Program-made: the position numbers and the translations under genes
NCBI RefSeq assembly: GCF_000614125.1
Contig: NZ_BAKJ01000016.1
Location: 1 to 64,000, forward strand
Direction: 5' to 3'
Length of the DNA stretch: 64,000 nucleotides
Source: Bacteroides rodentium JCM 16496
GTDB taxonomy: Bacteria > Bacteroidota > Bacteroidia > Bacteroidales > Bacteroidaceae
Part shown: positions 53,801 to 64,000 of the stretch, in pieces
Position numbering within the stretch: the first letter of the stretch is position 1
How the letters are laid out: the number at the start of each line of letters is the position of its first letter
Notes under the pieces: model-generated
What the model saw: only the letters and a program-made list of their open reading frames with translations
Told to the model about the DNA's origin: nothing
Database searches by the model: none

Positions 53801-54789
53801 TTCTTCTTCGCTACCTCCCCAAAGCGTTTAGGTTTAACATAGGTGTTGATGAGCGGAGTGAACGCATTCATAATCAGAATGGCAAACGACATACCCTCCG
53901 GATATGCACCAAACAGACGGATGATGACAGTCAGCAGGCCGATACAAACACCATAAATCAGCATACCTTTGTGGCTCATCGGAGAAGTCACGTAGTCCGT
54001 AGCCATAAAGACAGCACCCAGCATCAGACCACCGGACAACAACTGTACGACCGGAGATACATAAAGTTCCGGATTGACCAGATACATGATACCGGAGAAC
54101 ACGAATACCGTCACCAGAATAGATACCGGAATGTGCCAGGTGATGATTTTCTTCCACAGCATGTAGAACAAGCCAAGCAGCAGCGCCAAGGCACTCACCT
54201 CACCGAGACAACCTCCATTGTTACCCAACAGCAAGTCGAAAGCTCCCGGAAGGTCGCTCAATGACATGCCCGGAGCACCATTGATGACACCTTTCATAAT
54301 AGCCAGCGGTGTAGCAGCTGTCGTGGCATCCGTATAGGCCGTCAACTGGCCTACAACCGGCCATGTCGTCATCTGTACGGGGAAGGAAAGCAGCAGGAAC
54401 ACGCGTCCTGCCAGTGCAGGGTTAAAGGGATTGCAGCCCAAACCTCCGAAAGACATCTTGCCTACCCCGATGGCAAACAAGGCGCCGAGGATGATTATCC
54501 AAACGGGCAGGTTGGAAGGCAGGTTAAAGGCCAGCAACACACCGGTAATGATAGCAGAGCCGTCGGTGATGGTTGTGGTCTCTTTTTTCATGAGGAATTT
54601 GCCGATGGCCCATTCAAAGAACAAGCAGGCTGCTACGGAAGTGGCCGTAACAATCAGCGCACCCAGTCCGAAAAAGTAAAGCGAAACAAGGAATGCCGGA
54701 ATCAATGCGATAAGCACACCGTACATATTCTTCTTCACGCTGTCACCGCCGTGAACGTGGGGCGAAAGGGATACGATTAATTTATTCAT
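53797..54789 (-). CDS. rnfD: Rnf electron transport subunit D
   Basis: A 330-residue membrane subunit. It has SPHVHGGDSVKKNMYGVLIA, GLGCNPFNPALAGRVFLLLS, the covalent-flavin region TDATTAATPLAIMKG, and FMATDYVTSPMSHKGMLIYG near the C-terminus. It starts 6 bp after rnfC. Confidence 0.95.
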   Translation of the reverse strand: MNKLIVSLSPHVHGGDSVKKNMYGVLIALIPAFLVSLYFFGLGALIVTATSVAACLFFEWAIGKFLMKKETTTITDGSAIITGVLLAFNLPSNLPVWIIILGALFAIGVGKMSFGGLGCNPFNPALAGRVFLLLSFPVQMTTWPVVGQLTAYTDATTAATPLAIMKGVINGAPGMSLSDLPGAFDLLLGNNGGCLGEVSALALLLGLFYMLWKKIITWHIPVSILVTVFVFSGIMYLVNPELYVSPVVQLLSGGLMLGAVFMATDYVTSPMSHKGMLIYGVCIGLLTVIIRLFGAYPEGMSFAILIMNAFTPLINTYVKPKRFGEVAKKK

Positions 54790-54795
54790 ACTTCG

Positions 54796-56133
54796 TTATT
54801 TTTTAGCTTGACGTGCACGGATCATCGCTCCTACCTTACCCTTACCCAAGCGGATATAATCCAGCATCGGACGATTGGAAGGACAAGTGAACTGGCATGA
54901 ACCGCATTCTATACACGACATAATGTCTTCTTTCTCTACTCTTTCAAAATCTCCGTGGGCCGAAACGGTAGCCAGCAGATACGGCTCCAACCCCATCGGG
55001 CAGGCTCCCACGCACTTGGCACAACGGATACAAGGCTGTACCTCGCCGCGCTTGGCTTCCTTCTCGTTCATAATCAGAATACCGGAGCTGCCTTTAGCAG
55101 TCGGTACATCCGTATTCACCAAAGCTTTACCCATCATCGGGCCACCGCCGATAATCTTACCCGTATCTTCGGGCAGGCCGCCGCAAGCTTCAATCAGCTG
55201 CTTCATCGGCGTACCGATACGTGCCAGGAAATTGGACGGCTTTGCCAGCGACTTGCCGGTCACGGTAATGACACGCTCAAACAGAGGTTTGTTCTTCTGT
55301 ACGGCCTGGTAAACGGCAAATGCGGTACCCACATTCTGCACCACAGCTCCCGTGGAGATAGGCAGCGCACCGGCTGCAACCTGGCGACTGATGACTGCAT
55401 CAATCAACTGCTTTTCACCACCCTGCGGATATTGTACCTTCAAGGGTACCACCTCGATACCTGCATAGCTGGAAGCGACTTTCGTCATCAGCTGGATGGC
55501 ATCGGGCTTATTGTTCTCAATGCCGATGAATGCCTTGTTCACCTTCACCGCCTTCATCAGAATGGATACACCTACCATAATTTCTTCCGCATGTTCCAGC
55601 ATCAGCTGATGGTCGGCAGTCAGATACGGCTCGCACTCTACGGCGTTGATGATGACACACTCTGCCTTGAATGCAGGAGGAGGGCACAACTTGACCTGCG
55701 TAGGAAAGCATGCACCGCCCAGACCTACGATACCGGCATCGGCGATTTTCTTCACGATTTCCTCGGAGGTCAGACTGCATTCCTTCACCAACGTTTCGGA
55801 ACGGTCAATGGATTCTTCCCATTCATCCCCTTCTACGTCAATGAATATAGCAGGTTTGGCGTAACCGCTGGCATCGACAATCGTGTCAATCTTAGCGACT
55901 TTCCCGCTGACAGACGAATGAATGGCTGCTGATACAAAACCGCCGGGCTCGGCAATCTTTGTACCCACTTTCACAACATCACCTTTGGCAACGATAGGCT
56001 TGGCAGGAGCACCGATGTGCTGTCCCAGCAAGATAGCTGCCTTGGCCGGAATCTCCGCCTTGATGATAGGCTGATGTGCTGAAAGTTTATTTTCGTGTGG
56101 ATGGACTCCACCAATTGAAAATGTCTTCAACAT
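54796..56133 (-). CDS. rnfC: Rnf electron transport subunit C
   Basis: A 445-residue peripheral subunit that accepts NADH electrons. N-terminal GGVHPHENKLSA, the NADH/FMN region AGIVGLGGACFPTQVKL and INAVECEPYLTADHQLMLEH, a SLBB-like part, and two 4Fe-4S motifs, CIRCAKCVGACPMGLEP and CIECGSCQFTCPSNRP. The standard order is complete. Confidence 0.96.
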   Translation of the reverse strand: MLKTFSIGGVHPHENKLSAHQPIIKAEIPAKAAILLGQHIGAPAKPIVAKGDVVKVGTKIAEPGGFVSAAIHSSVSGKVAKIDTIVDASGYAKPAIFIDVEGDEWEESIDRSETLVKECSLTSEEIVKKIADAGIVGLGGACFPTQVKLCPPPAFKAECVIINAVECEPYLTADHQLMLEHAEEIMVGVSILMKAVKVNKAFIGIENNKPDAIQLMTKVASSYAGIEVVPLKVQYPQGGEKQLIDAVISRQVAAGALPISTGAVVQNVGTAFAVYQAVQKNKPLFERVITVTGKSLAKPSNFLARIGTPMKQLIEACGGLPEDTGKIIGGGPMMGKALVNTDVPTAKGSSGILIMNEKEAKRGEVQPCIRCAKCVGACPMGLEPYLLATVSAHGDFERVEKEDIMSCIECGSCQFTCPSNRPMLDYIRLGKGKVGAMIRARQAKK

Positions 56134-56193
56134 ACAATTCTGTATTTTTAGTCGTTTATTTACTTTATTAATTCATACCTCAACTTGGGAAGT

Positions 56194-57096
56194 CTAAACC
56201 TCTGCTTTAGGAGTCTCAACCTCAGCTTTAGGAGCTGCAACCTTTACTTGGGGAGCTGCATCGTCAGCTTTCGGTTTGCGCGGCGGGAAGTTGAGGGCAA
56301 TGATTGTGTTTTGCGGACAAGCCTCCTCGCACTTGCGGCAGGATTTACACTTATTGGGGTCAATGTAAGCCAGATTGTTTTCCAGCGTGATAGCCTCGAA
56401 CGGACAAACCTTCACACACTTGCCGCAACCGATACATGCCACGGTACAAGCCTTACGTGCTACGGCCCCCTTGTCCTTGTTTACACACTGTACGTAAATA
56501 CGACGTGATTTCTTGCCTTGAGGACGGATTTCAATAATAGATTTCGGACAAGCCTTGGCACAAGCTCCACAAGCTGTACACTTTTCCTCATCCACTTCGG
56601 GAAGTCCGGTCTCCGGATTCATGTGGATAGCATCGAACTGGCAGGCAGCCACACAGTCGCCGCATCCCAGACAGCCATAACTACAACCCGTTTCACCACC
56701 ATAGAGAGAAGCCGCAATGGCACAACTCTTGGCGCCATCGTATTGGTTCACACGAGGACGGTTGGCACAAGTTCCATTACATCTCACCACCGCAACCATA
56801 GGTTCGGCAGCAGCGGCATCCAAGCCCAGAATCTCGGCAATCTTTGTCATGACGGGCTGTCCACCCACCGGACAAAGTTTACCATCCAGCGAACCTGCCT
56901 TTACGCAAGCATCTGCAAATCCGCTACAACCGGGGTAACCACATCCACCGCAATTTGCCTGGGGAAGCACCTCTGCTACCTGGGCAATCCGCGGATCTTC
57001 ATACACGGCGAATTTCTTGGAAGCCACGTAAAGAATAGCGGCCGATACCAGCGCTATAACTCCCAATGAAATCACTGCAATCAGAATTACATTCAT
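56194..57096 (-). CDS. rnfB: Rnf electron transport subunit B
   Basis: A 300-residue iron-sulfur subunit. N-terminal helix, then the four-Cys NCGGCGYPGCSGFADAC site with LCPVGG, and ferredoxin-type clusters CLGCGDCVAACQFDAIH, CTACGACAKACPKSI, CIGCGKCVKVCPFEA and CKSCRKCEEACPQNT. The C-terminal tail is a repeated Lys/Pro/Ala sequence (PKAEVETPKAEV). First large subunit of the operon, 37 bp after the RseC-like gene. Confidence 0.96.
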   Translation of the reverse strand: MNVILIAVISLGVIALVSAAILYVASKKFAVYEDPRIAQVAEVLPQANCGGCGYPGCSGFADACVKAGSLDGKLCPVGGQPVMTKIAEILGLDAAAAEPMVAVVRCNGTCANRPRVNQYDGAKSCAIAASLYGGETGCSYGCLGCGDCVAACQFDAIHMNPETGLPEVDEEKCTACGACAKACPKSIIEIRPQGKKSRRIYVQCVNKDKGAVARKACTVACIGCGKCVKVCPFEAITLENNLAYIDPNKCKSCRKCEEACPQNTIIALNFPPRKPKADDAAPQVKVAAPKAEVETPKAEV

Positions 57097-57133
57097 AAAT
57101 TAGTTGTTTATTAATTATTTGTTTTATTATTAG

Positions 57134-57552
57134 TTAGTTCATCGGTCGTACGGAGAATGAGAACTTCTTACCCATCCGCGACTTGTTCAGCCACAATATA
57201 TAATAATAAGGTATAAGAAGTGCCAGCGAACAAAGTGCAGAACGCAGCTCGTCATTCCAGATAGCCATAAAGACAAACAGTGAGATTATCAGAATAAGGA
57301 AAGGAAATATAAAGGCAAACAGAACTGCCATCACTCCCATTGAAAGTTCGCCCGTCACCCATACACGGTCGCCGGCTGGTAGGATGCGGCATTGACATCG
57401 GCCACATCGACAAGTTTCTCTTTCGTATCCGCAGAGGTACAATGTCCCTTGACACTACACGAAGCGCACGCTGAAGTCTGGATGATTCTCACTTGGAGAT
57501 GAGAACCGTTTATGTTTTCCACAATACCTTGATGTTTTATAGTATTCGCCAT
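57134..57552 (-). CDS. RseC/SoxR-reducing-system family protein (frameshift)
   Basis: About 139 residues when repaired. N-terminal GIVENINGSHLQVRIIQTSA with cysteines ACASCSVKGHC, then a break near 57373 (CCGGCGACC for CCGGGCGACC), then GDRVWVTGELSMGVMAVLFA and two membrane helices. This is the RseC-type protein that commonly heads rnf operons in Bacteroidota. Role in Rnf assembly or redox regulation is inferred. A -7 box lies 27 bp upstream. Confidence 0.88.
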
Positions 57553-57579
57553 TTTGCAAAGTGTGCATTACAAATCGTG

Positions 57580-57588
57580 GCAAATTTA
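57580..57588 (-). promoter_or_regulatory. rnf operon promoter -7 box
   Basis: The minus strand reads TAAATTTGC, fitting TAnnTTTGC, 27 bp before the RseC-like ATG. Confidence 0.55.
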
Positions 57589-57700
57589 CGCATTATTTGT
57601 GAACTGCAAACCTTTCCTATGCATTTTCTGTGTTCGTAAACGTGCTTTTTCTATGTTTTTATGTTTTTTCACCTGCCACAGACTACAAAAAGACAAAAAA

Positions 57701-57733
57701 CAGACGGTCTGTCAAGGAAAAACAGACCGTCTG
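57701..57733 (-). terminator. Terminator of the DUF3078 gene
   Basis: CAGACGGTCTGT (57701-57712) pairs perfectly with ACAGACCGTCTG (57722-57733). On the minus strand it is followed by TTTTTTG, a good rho-independent terminator for the gene ending at 57783. Confidence 0.75.
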
Positions 57734-57782
57734 ACTAACCAAAACAGATAATCTGTTCACTCCGAACAGACCATTTGTTTAT

Positions 57783-59219
57783 TTACCATTTATAATTGAT
57801 ACCGAAACTGAGCAATTCTTTTACCTGGAAATAGCTGTCCCCTTCCGTCGGCTTGGCACTGTCGTCATAGCGGGCGTGCACATAGAGCTTGGTGGAAAGA
57901 TAGCGGTTCAGTACAAAGTTCACCGTGTTTTCCCATTCGATACGCGTCCACTCATAACTGGTCTGGAAGTCCAGGCGGGAATCCAGCGTGATGGAAGGAA
58001 TGATGGTCCATGAAAGAGTAGGCTGTATCTGCGAACCGAAATTATGCTTCACACATTTACCCTCATCAAGACCGAAACTCACTTCATTCACCCCCTTATT
58101 CCCTACATAGCGCAGCATGTACGTCAGCGGAGCCATGAAAACGGACAAGCTGAATTTCTGCTTCTTCAACTTGTAGTCCATACCGATACTGCTCGACCAA
58201 TCCGCCGGAGCAAAGAAAGCCGAAACCAGCTCTTCACTGTTGGCCTTATAGCATTGCAGAACTGGGTCTTAAACTCAGTCGTGATGGTATAATACCACTT
58301 GGATGCAGCCTGAATACCCAGTTTACTGTACAGCCGGAGTTGGTCGGTACTTACCAGATAGTTATGAAACTCGTCGGAAGGTGCGGAGCTGAAGCCCAGC
58401 TTGGCATCGAGCAGATTTTCCCACTGTATCTTTTCACGGTCATTATAGTTGGCGAACAGTTGCAGGTTGGCAAGCACGGCGTTAGTGCTCTCACCTCCCT
58501 TGTACCAGTTGTCGGAAATATAGTTCTGGGTAATCTGCAACGAACCGTTTCCACCCGTCACCCACCAATTGGGCTTGTGGATAATCACGTCGGCTTCCTC
58601 CTTCACTCCCACCATATTCTCTTGCGCAAACAGTTTCACGACTGACGGCTTGGAAGAGACCTCCTTTTCTATATTATCCTTGAATATCCTCTTTCATCAC
58701 CTCCTTCTCGGTCATTACAACCAGATTGGGACAATCCACATACGTATTCAGTAGCGTACGGTCCACCAATTTGTTGGCACGGTCCTTCGAGGTGAAACTC
58801 AGTGTGTCGAACGGCAACATCTCGCGCGTCAGGGCAGGCACCGTATCGGGCATCTGGAAATGCCAGTCCACCTTGGAAAGGCGTCTCATGGGGGCATAAT
58901 AATAAGTAAGGGGAAGAAACAACCTATAATAGTTCGGATTGGAAGGTATATAACGTTCCGGAGTCGTGGGGTCATTCAAATAATCCAGCACTCCAAGATA
59001 CCTTTCATATAATATGGAAACAGTATCCAGCTTGTAACCCATCCCTTCCGGTTTCAATTTCAGAATCATATATTCTTTCATTATATCCGGCAGGGTATCG
59101 GCTTTGGCCGTTGTTTTCTCTCCACTACTCTTCGAGGCGGTATCCAGCGTATTCTGTGCCATCACCGACGAAGAAATCATCGTAGCAATTAACCAAAATG
59201 CAATGTGTCTATTCTTCAT
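57783..59219 (-). CDS. DUF3078 outer-membrane-type protein (two compensating frameshifts)
   Basis: About 478 residues. Signal peptide [21 protein letters not shown], a soluble N-terminal part, then the DUF3078 barrel-like region ([51 protein letters not shown] at the end). Break 1 near 58684-58690 needs one base removed (GATATTCAAGG read as GATATCAAGG). Break 2 near 58249 needs one base added (GCTATAAG read as GCTTATAAG). The shifts cancel in total length. The family is found in Bacteroidota envelopes and its function is not known. Confidence 0.84.
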
Positions 59220-59375
59220 AATGCCCTAAAGTCTATGTTTCGAGCGCAAATTTAGCTTAAAATGTTTAGAAAACATAGAAAAGCTATAAAAAAAAGCGAG
59301 AGTGAGTTTCTTCGATGAAATCGTATTTTTTAATAATTGTTTCACCTAAACTTTCTCTACTTCCTCTTTTTTTTA

Positions 59376-59384
59376 TAATTTTGC
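59376..59384 (+). promoter_or_regulatory. pyrG promoter -7 box
   Basis: TAATTTTGC fits TAnnTTTGC, with a predicted leader of about 98 nt to the GTG start. The preceding bases are very T-rich. Confidence 0.55.
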
Positions 59385-59476
59385 GCTTTTTAAGTTCTAC
59401 GTGTACTGACGGGAGCAGTATGCACCCTGAACGACCAGCCGTATAGGCTCTTGGCATTAGATTAAACAATTAATAA

Positions 59477-61108
<1,632 letters not shown>

Positions 61109-61139
61109 TTTGTAATTAGTAATTTGTAATCAACAAAGA

Positions 61140-62992
61140 ATGGATAAAAATACCATCACAGGTCTTGTTCTGATAGCGATATTGTTAGTAGGTTTCAGCT
61201 TTCTGAGCCGTCCCAGCCAGGAGCAGTTGGAAGCACAGCAACGTTACTACGACTCCATAGCCCAGGTGCAACAGCGCGAAGCCGACTTGAAAGCCAAGGC
61301 GGAAGCAGCCCTGGCCAACGAAAGCGGAGCGGAAGCAAGCGTTGACTCCACTGCCCTCTTCTTCGACGCCCGTCAAGGAACCAACTCGCAGGTAACCATC
61401 CAGAACAACCTGGCAGAAATAACCGTAGATACAAAAGGCGGACGCATAGCTTCGGCCACGCTGAAGGAATACATGGGACAGGACAAGACGACTCCCGTCA
61501 CACTGTTCAGCGGCAATGACGCTTCCATGAATTTCCTCTTTTACAACAAGAAAGAGACTATCCAGACGGAAGACTATTATTTCACCGCAGTAAACCGTAC
61601 GGACAGTACCGTTACCATGCGTTTGTCGGCAGACAGCAACAGCTATATCGACTTTACCTATAGCATGCACGATGACACATACCTGATAGACTTTACTATC
61701 CAGCAGTCAATATGGAAGGCAAGCTGGCTGCCACCAATAATTATGTGGACATCGAGTGGTCACAACGTGCCCGTCAGATAGAGAAGGGGTACACCTACGA
61801 AAACCGTCTGTCCGAGCTGACTTACAAAATCACCGGAGAGGGTACCGATTATTTGTCCGCTAACAAGAACGACGAAAAGGAAGTTCCGGAACGCCTGGAC
61901 TGGATTGCCTTCAAAAATCAGTTCTTCTCTTCGGTATTCCTGGCAGATGCCAACTTTGAAAAGACAAAGCTGAACTCCAAGATGGAGACTCAAGGCAGCG
62001 GCTACATCAAGGACTACTCTGCAGAGATGAGTACGAAGTTCGACCCTACCGGCAAGGAACCTACCCAGTTGTTCTTCTACTTCGGCCCCAACCACTACAA
62101 GACTCTGACCGCGCTCGACAAGGGGCGTGACGAGAAGTGGGAGCTTAACCGTCTGGTCTATCTGGGCTGGCCGCTCATCCGCTGGATAAACAAATGGTTT
62201 ACCATCAACATCTTCGACTGGTTGTCCAGTTGGGGCTTGAGCATGGGTATCGTATTGTTGTTCATGACGCTGATTGTAAAAGCAGTGGTATTCCCGGCTA
62301 CGTGGAAGACCTATATGTCCTCTGCCAAGATGCGCGTACTGAAACCGAAAATCGACGAGATAAACAAGAAGTACCCCAAGCAGGAAGATGCCATGAAGAA
62401 GCAGCAGGAAGTGATGGGCCTCTACAGCCAGTACGGAGTCAGCCCGATGGGCGGATGTCTGCCGATGCTGATACAGTTCCCTATCCTGATGGCGTTATTC
62501 ATGTTCGTGCCGAGTGCCATCGAACTCCGCCAGCAGAGCTTCTTGTGGGCAGATGACCTTTCCACTTATGATGCGTTCATCAATTTCCCGTTCCATATCC
62601 CGTTCCTGGGCAGCCATCTCAGCTTGTTCTGCCTGCTGATGACGGTTACTAACATATTGAACACGAAGTACATGATGCAGCAGCAGGATACGGGTGCCAA
62701 TCCGCAGATGGCTGCCATGAAGTGGATGTCATACCTGATGCCCATCATGTTCCTCTTCATATTGAACGACTATCCTTCGGGATTGAACTATTACTACTTC
62801 ATCTCTACGTTAATCAGTGTGGTAACAACGCTCATCATGCGTAAAACGACCAATGAGGAAGCGCTTCTCGCTCAAATGGAAGCCAACAAGAAAGACCCGA
62901 AGAAGATGAAGAAAACCGGTTTCGCCGCTCGTCTGGAAGCCATGCAGAAACAGCAGGAACAGATGATGAAAGAAAAACAGAACAAAAAGTAG
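61140..62992 (+). CDS. yidC: Membrane protein insertase YidC (frameshift)
   Basis: About 617 residues when repaired. N-terminal membrane helix ([16 protein letters not shown]), a large periplasmic domain, a break near 61705 (ATCCAGCAGTC for ATCCAGGCAGTC), then the insertase core: [40 protein letters not shown] and [22 protein letters not shown], ending in a basic tail. It inserts membrane proteins including ATP synthase subunits. It follows pyrG by 31 bp. Confidence 0.95.
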
Positions 62993-63021
62993 TAAGACTA
63001 CCGTTCAAGATATTCTTTTGC

Positions 63022-63055
63022 AGAAAGCCGGACAATGACATTTGCCCGGCTTTCT
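63022..63055 (+). terminator. Terminator after yidC
   Basis: AGAAAGCCGG (63022-63031) pairs with CCGGCTTTCT (63046-63055) around a 14-base loop. It ends the pyrG-yidC unit ahead of the MATE gene. Confidence 0.65.
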
Positions 63056-63089
63056 TATCCTTATACGAAAAACTCACAGACTCTAAATT

Positions 63090-64000
63090 ATGCAGACTAA
63101 ATACACTTACAAACAAATCTGGCTCATAGCCTACCCTATCTTAATCAGTCTCATTATGGAGCAGATGATAGGTATGACGGACACCGCCTTCCTAGGACGT
63201 GTGGGCGAAGTCGAACTGGGAGCATCTGCCATCGCCGGTGTCTTCTATATGGTCATCTTCATGGTTGCCTTCGGTTTCAGCATCGGGGCACAGATACTCA
63301 TTGCCCGGCGCAACGGCGAACGGCAGTATAAAGAAATCGGTGACTTGTTCTATCAGGGCATCTACTTCCAGGTAGGGCTGGCAGCTGTCATGTTCCTGCT
63401 CTCCTATTGCTTCTCGCCGCTCATTCTGAAACGGGTTGTCGCATCCGAGCATATCTACGAAGCAGCCACCAGTTATCTGCACTGGCGGGTATTCGGAGCT
63501 TTCTTTTCTTTCAGCGCCATTATATTCCGCGCCTTTTTCCTGGGAACTACCCAAACCAAAACACTGACGCTGAATTCCATCGTCATGGTGCTGAGCAATG
63601 TCGTTTTCAACTACATTCTGATTTTCGGTAAAATCGGTTTCCCGGCGCTCGGCATTGCCGGAGCAGCTATCGGCTCCTCACTCGCCGAGCTGGTCTCACT
63701 GGTATTCTTCATCCTCTACACCCGTAGCCGTATCGACTGCCGCAAGTATGGACTGGACCGTATTCCGAAGTTCCGGCTGGACGTATTAAAACGGATGCTG
63801 AATGTCTCTTTCTGGACCATGATACAGAACTTCTTCTCCCTATCCACCTGGTTCTTGTTCTTCCTTTATGTGGAACATCTGGGAGAGCGTTCATTGGCTG
63901 TCACCAATATTATACGCAACGTATCCGGTATCTTATTTATGGTATTGATGGCATTTGCTTCCACCTGTGGCTCATTGGTAAGTAATCTCATTGGTGCAGG
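63090..64000 (+). CDS. MATE-family efflux transporter (runs off the window)
   Basis: Start ATG 63090; 303 residues visible before the window ends, of the roughly 440-450 usual for the family. N-terminal YKQIWLIAYPILISLIMEQM and MIGMTDTAFLGRVGEVELGA match the MATE signature, followed by repeated hydrophobic helices (VVFNYILIFGKIGFPALGIA, GAAIGSSLAELVSL). A sodium- or proton-driven drug/metabolite exporter is expected; substrate unknown. Confidence 0.9.
   Translation, partial: MQTKYTYKQIWLIAYPILISLIMEQMIGMTDTAFLGRVGEVELGASAIAGVFYMVIFMVAFGFSIGAQILIARRNGERQYKEIGDLFYQGIYFQVGLAAVMFLLSYCFSPLILKRVVASEHIYEAATSYLHWRVFGAFFSFSAIIFRAFFLGTTQTKTLTLNSIVMVLSNVVFNYILIFGKIGFPALGIAGAAIGSSLAELVSLVFFILYTRSRIDCRKYGLDRIPKFRLDVLKRMLNVSFWTMIQNFFSLSTWFLFFLYVEHLGERSLAVTNIIRNVSGILFMVLMAFASTCGSLVSNLIGA

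Noticed and set aside
54955..55932. Plus-strand open frame of 325 codons inside rnfC
   Set aside because: Antisense to rnfC, with no recognisable domain; explained by codon bias of the real gene.

Overview
This window is chromosomal DNA of a Bacteroides-type organism (Bacteroides or Phocaeicola; I cannot fix the species). The evidence is the recurrent TAnnTTTG -7 promoter boxes, a Bacteroides-order ATP synthase operon, an rnf operon preceded by a RseC-like gene, lipoprotein and beta-barrel envelope genes, and MORN, DUF3078 and DUF5113-like proteins. Positions 96-10628 are an integrated accessory element. The rest is conserved core genome.

Element (96-10628). It lies in the 3' end of a tRNA-Arg(TCT) gene, bounded by 18-bp direct repeats (one mismatch). 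It carries a tyrosine integrase, a small HTH/excisionase-like protein, a cluster of AGTCGGC repeats, an HTH protein, a DUF3987 P-loop replication protein and a PrimPol-type primase. The primase gene sits between two perfect 27-bp inverted repeats. The right half has a minus-strand accessory module, an XRE-DUF4160-DUF2442 operon divergent from a run of very small plus-strand genes, three inverted-repeat operators between them, and a structured non-coding right end. I find no relaxase, coupling protein, capsid gene or transposase. The layout resembles a phage satellite or a minimal mobilizable island with its own replication module; that is inference.

Core genome, left part (10612-32776). tRNA-Arg, rpiA, an AbgT transporter with a two-component system, prs, a secreted MORN protein, a pbp1A-folK-kdsB-M16 cluster, pyrB-pyrI-flavin reductase-OMP, glyA, fhs and a TlpA-like thioredoxin. 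Core genome, right part (32912-64000). A TonB-receptor-like barrel, an RprXY-like two-component operon with two secreted proteins, a sugar reductase, a PIF1-like helicase, the F-type ATP synthase operon (atpD-C-I-B-E-F-H-A-G), galE, the rnf operon (rseC-B-C-D-G-E-A), a DUF3078 protein, pyrG, yidC and the start of a MATE transporter.

At least sixteen core genes, including atpA, atpB (twice), atpC, atpD, yidC, fhs and rnfA, carry single-base frameshifts, nearly all one base missing. Most fit shortening of a short same-base run. This pattern points to residual sequencing or assembly error rather than gene death, so I annotate these as full-span CDS with the break described.

The intergenic DNA is unusually rich in structured repeats: stop-codon-anchored palindromes after prs and fhs, a 22-bp-period inverted array before pyrB, a roughly 210-bp palindrome after glyA, and regularly spaced direct repeats around the RprXY-like operon.
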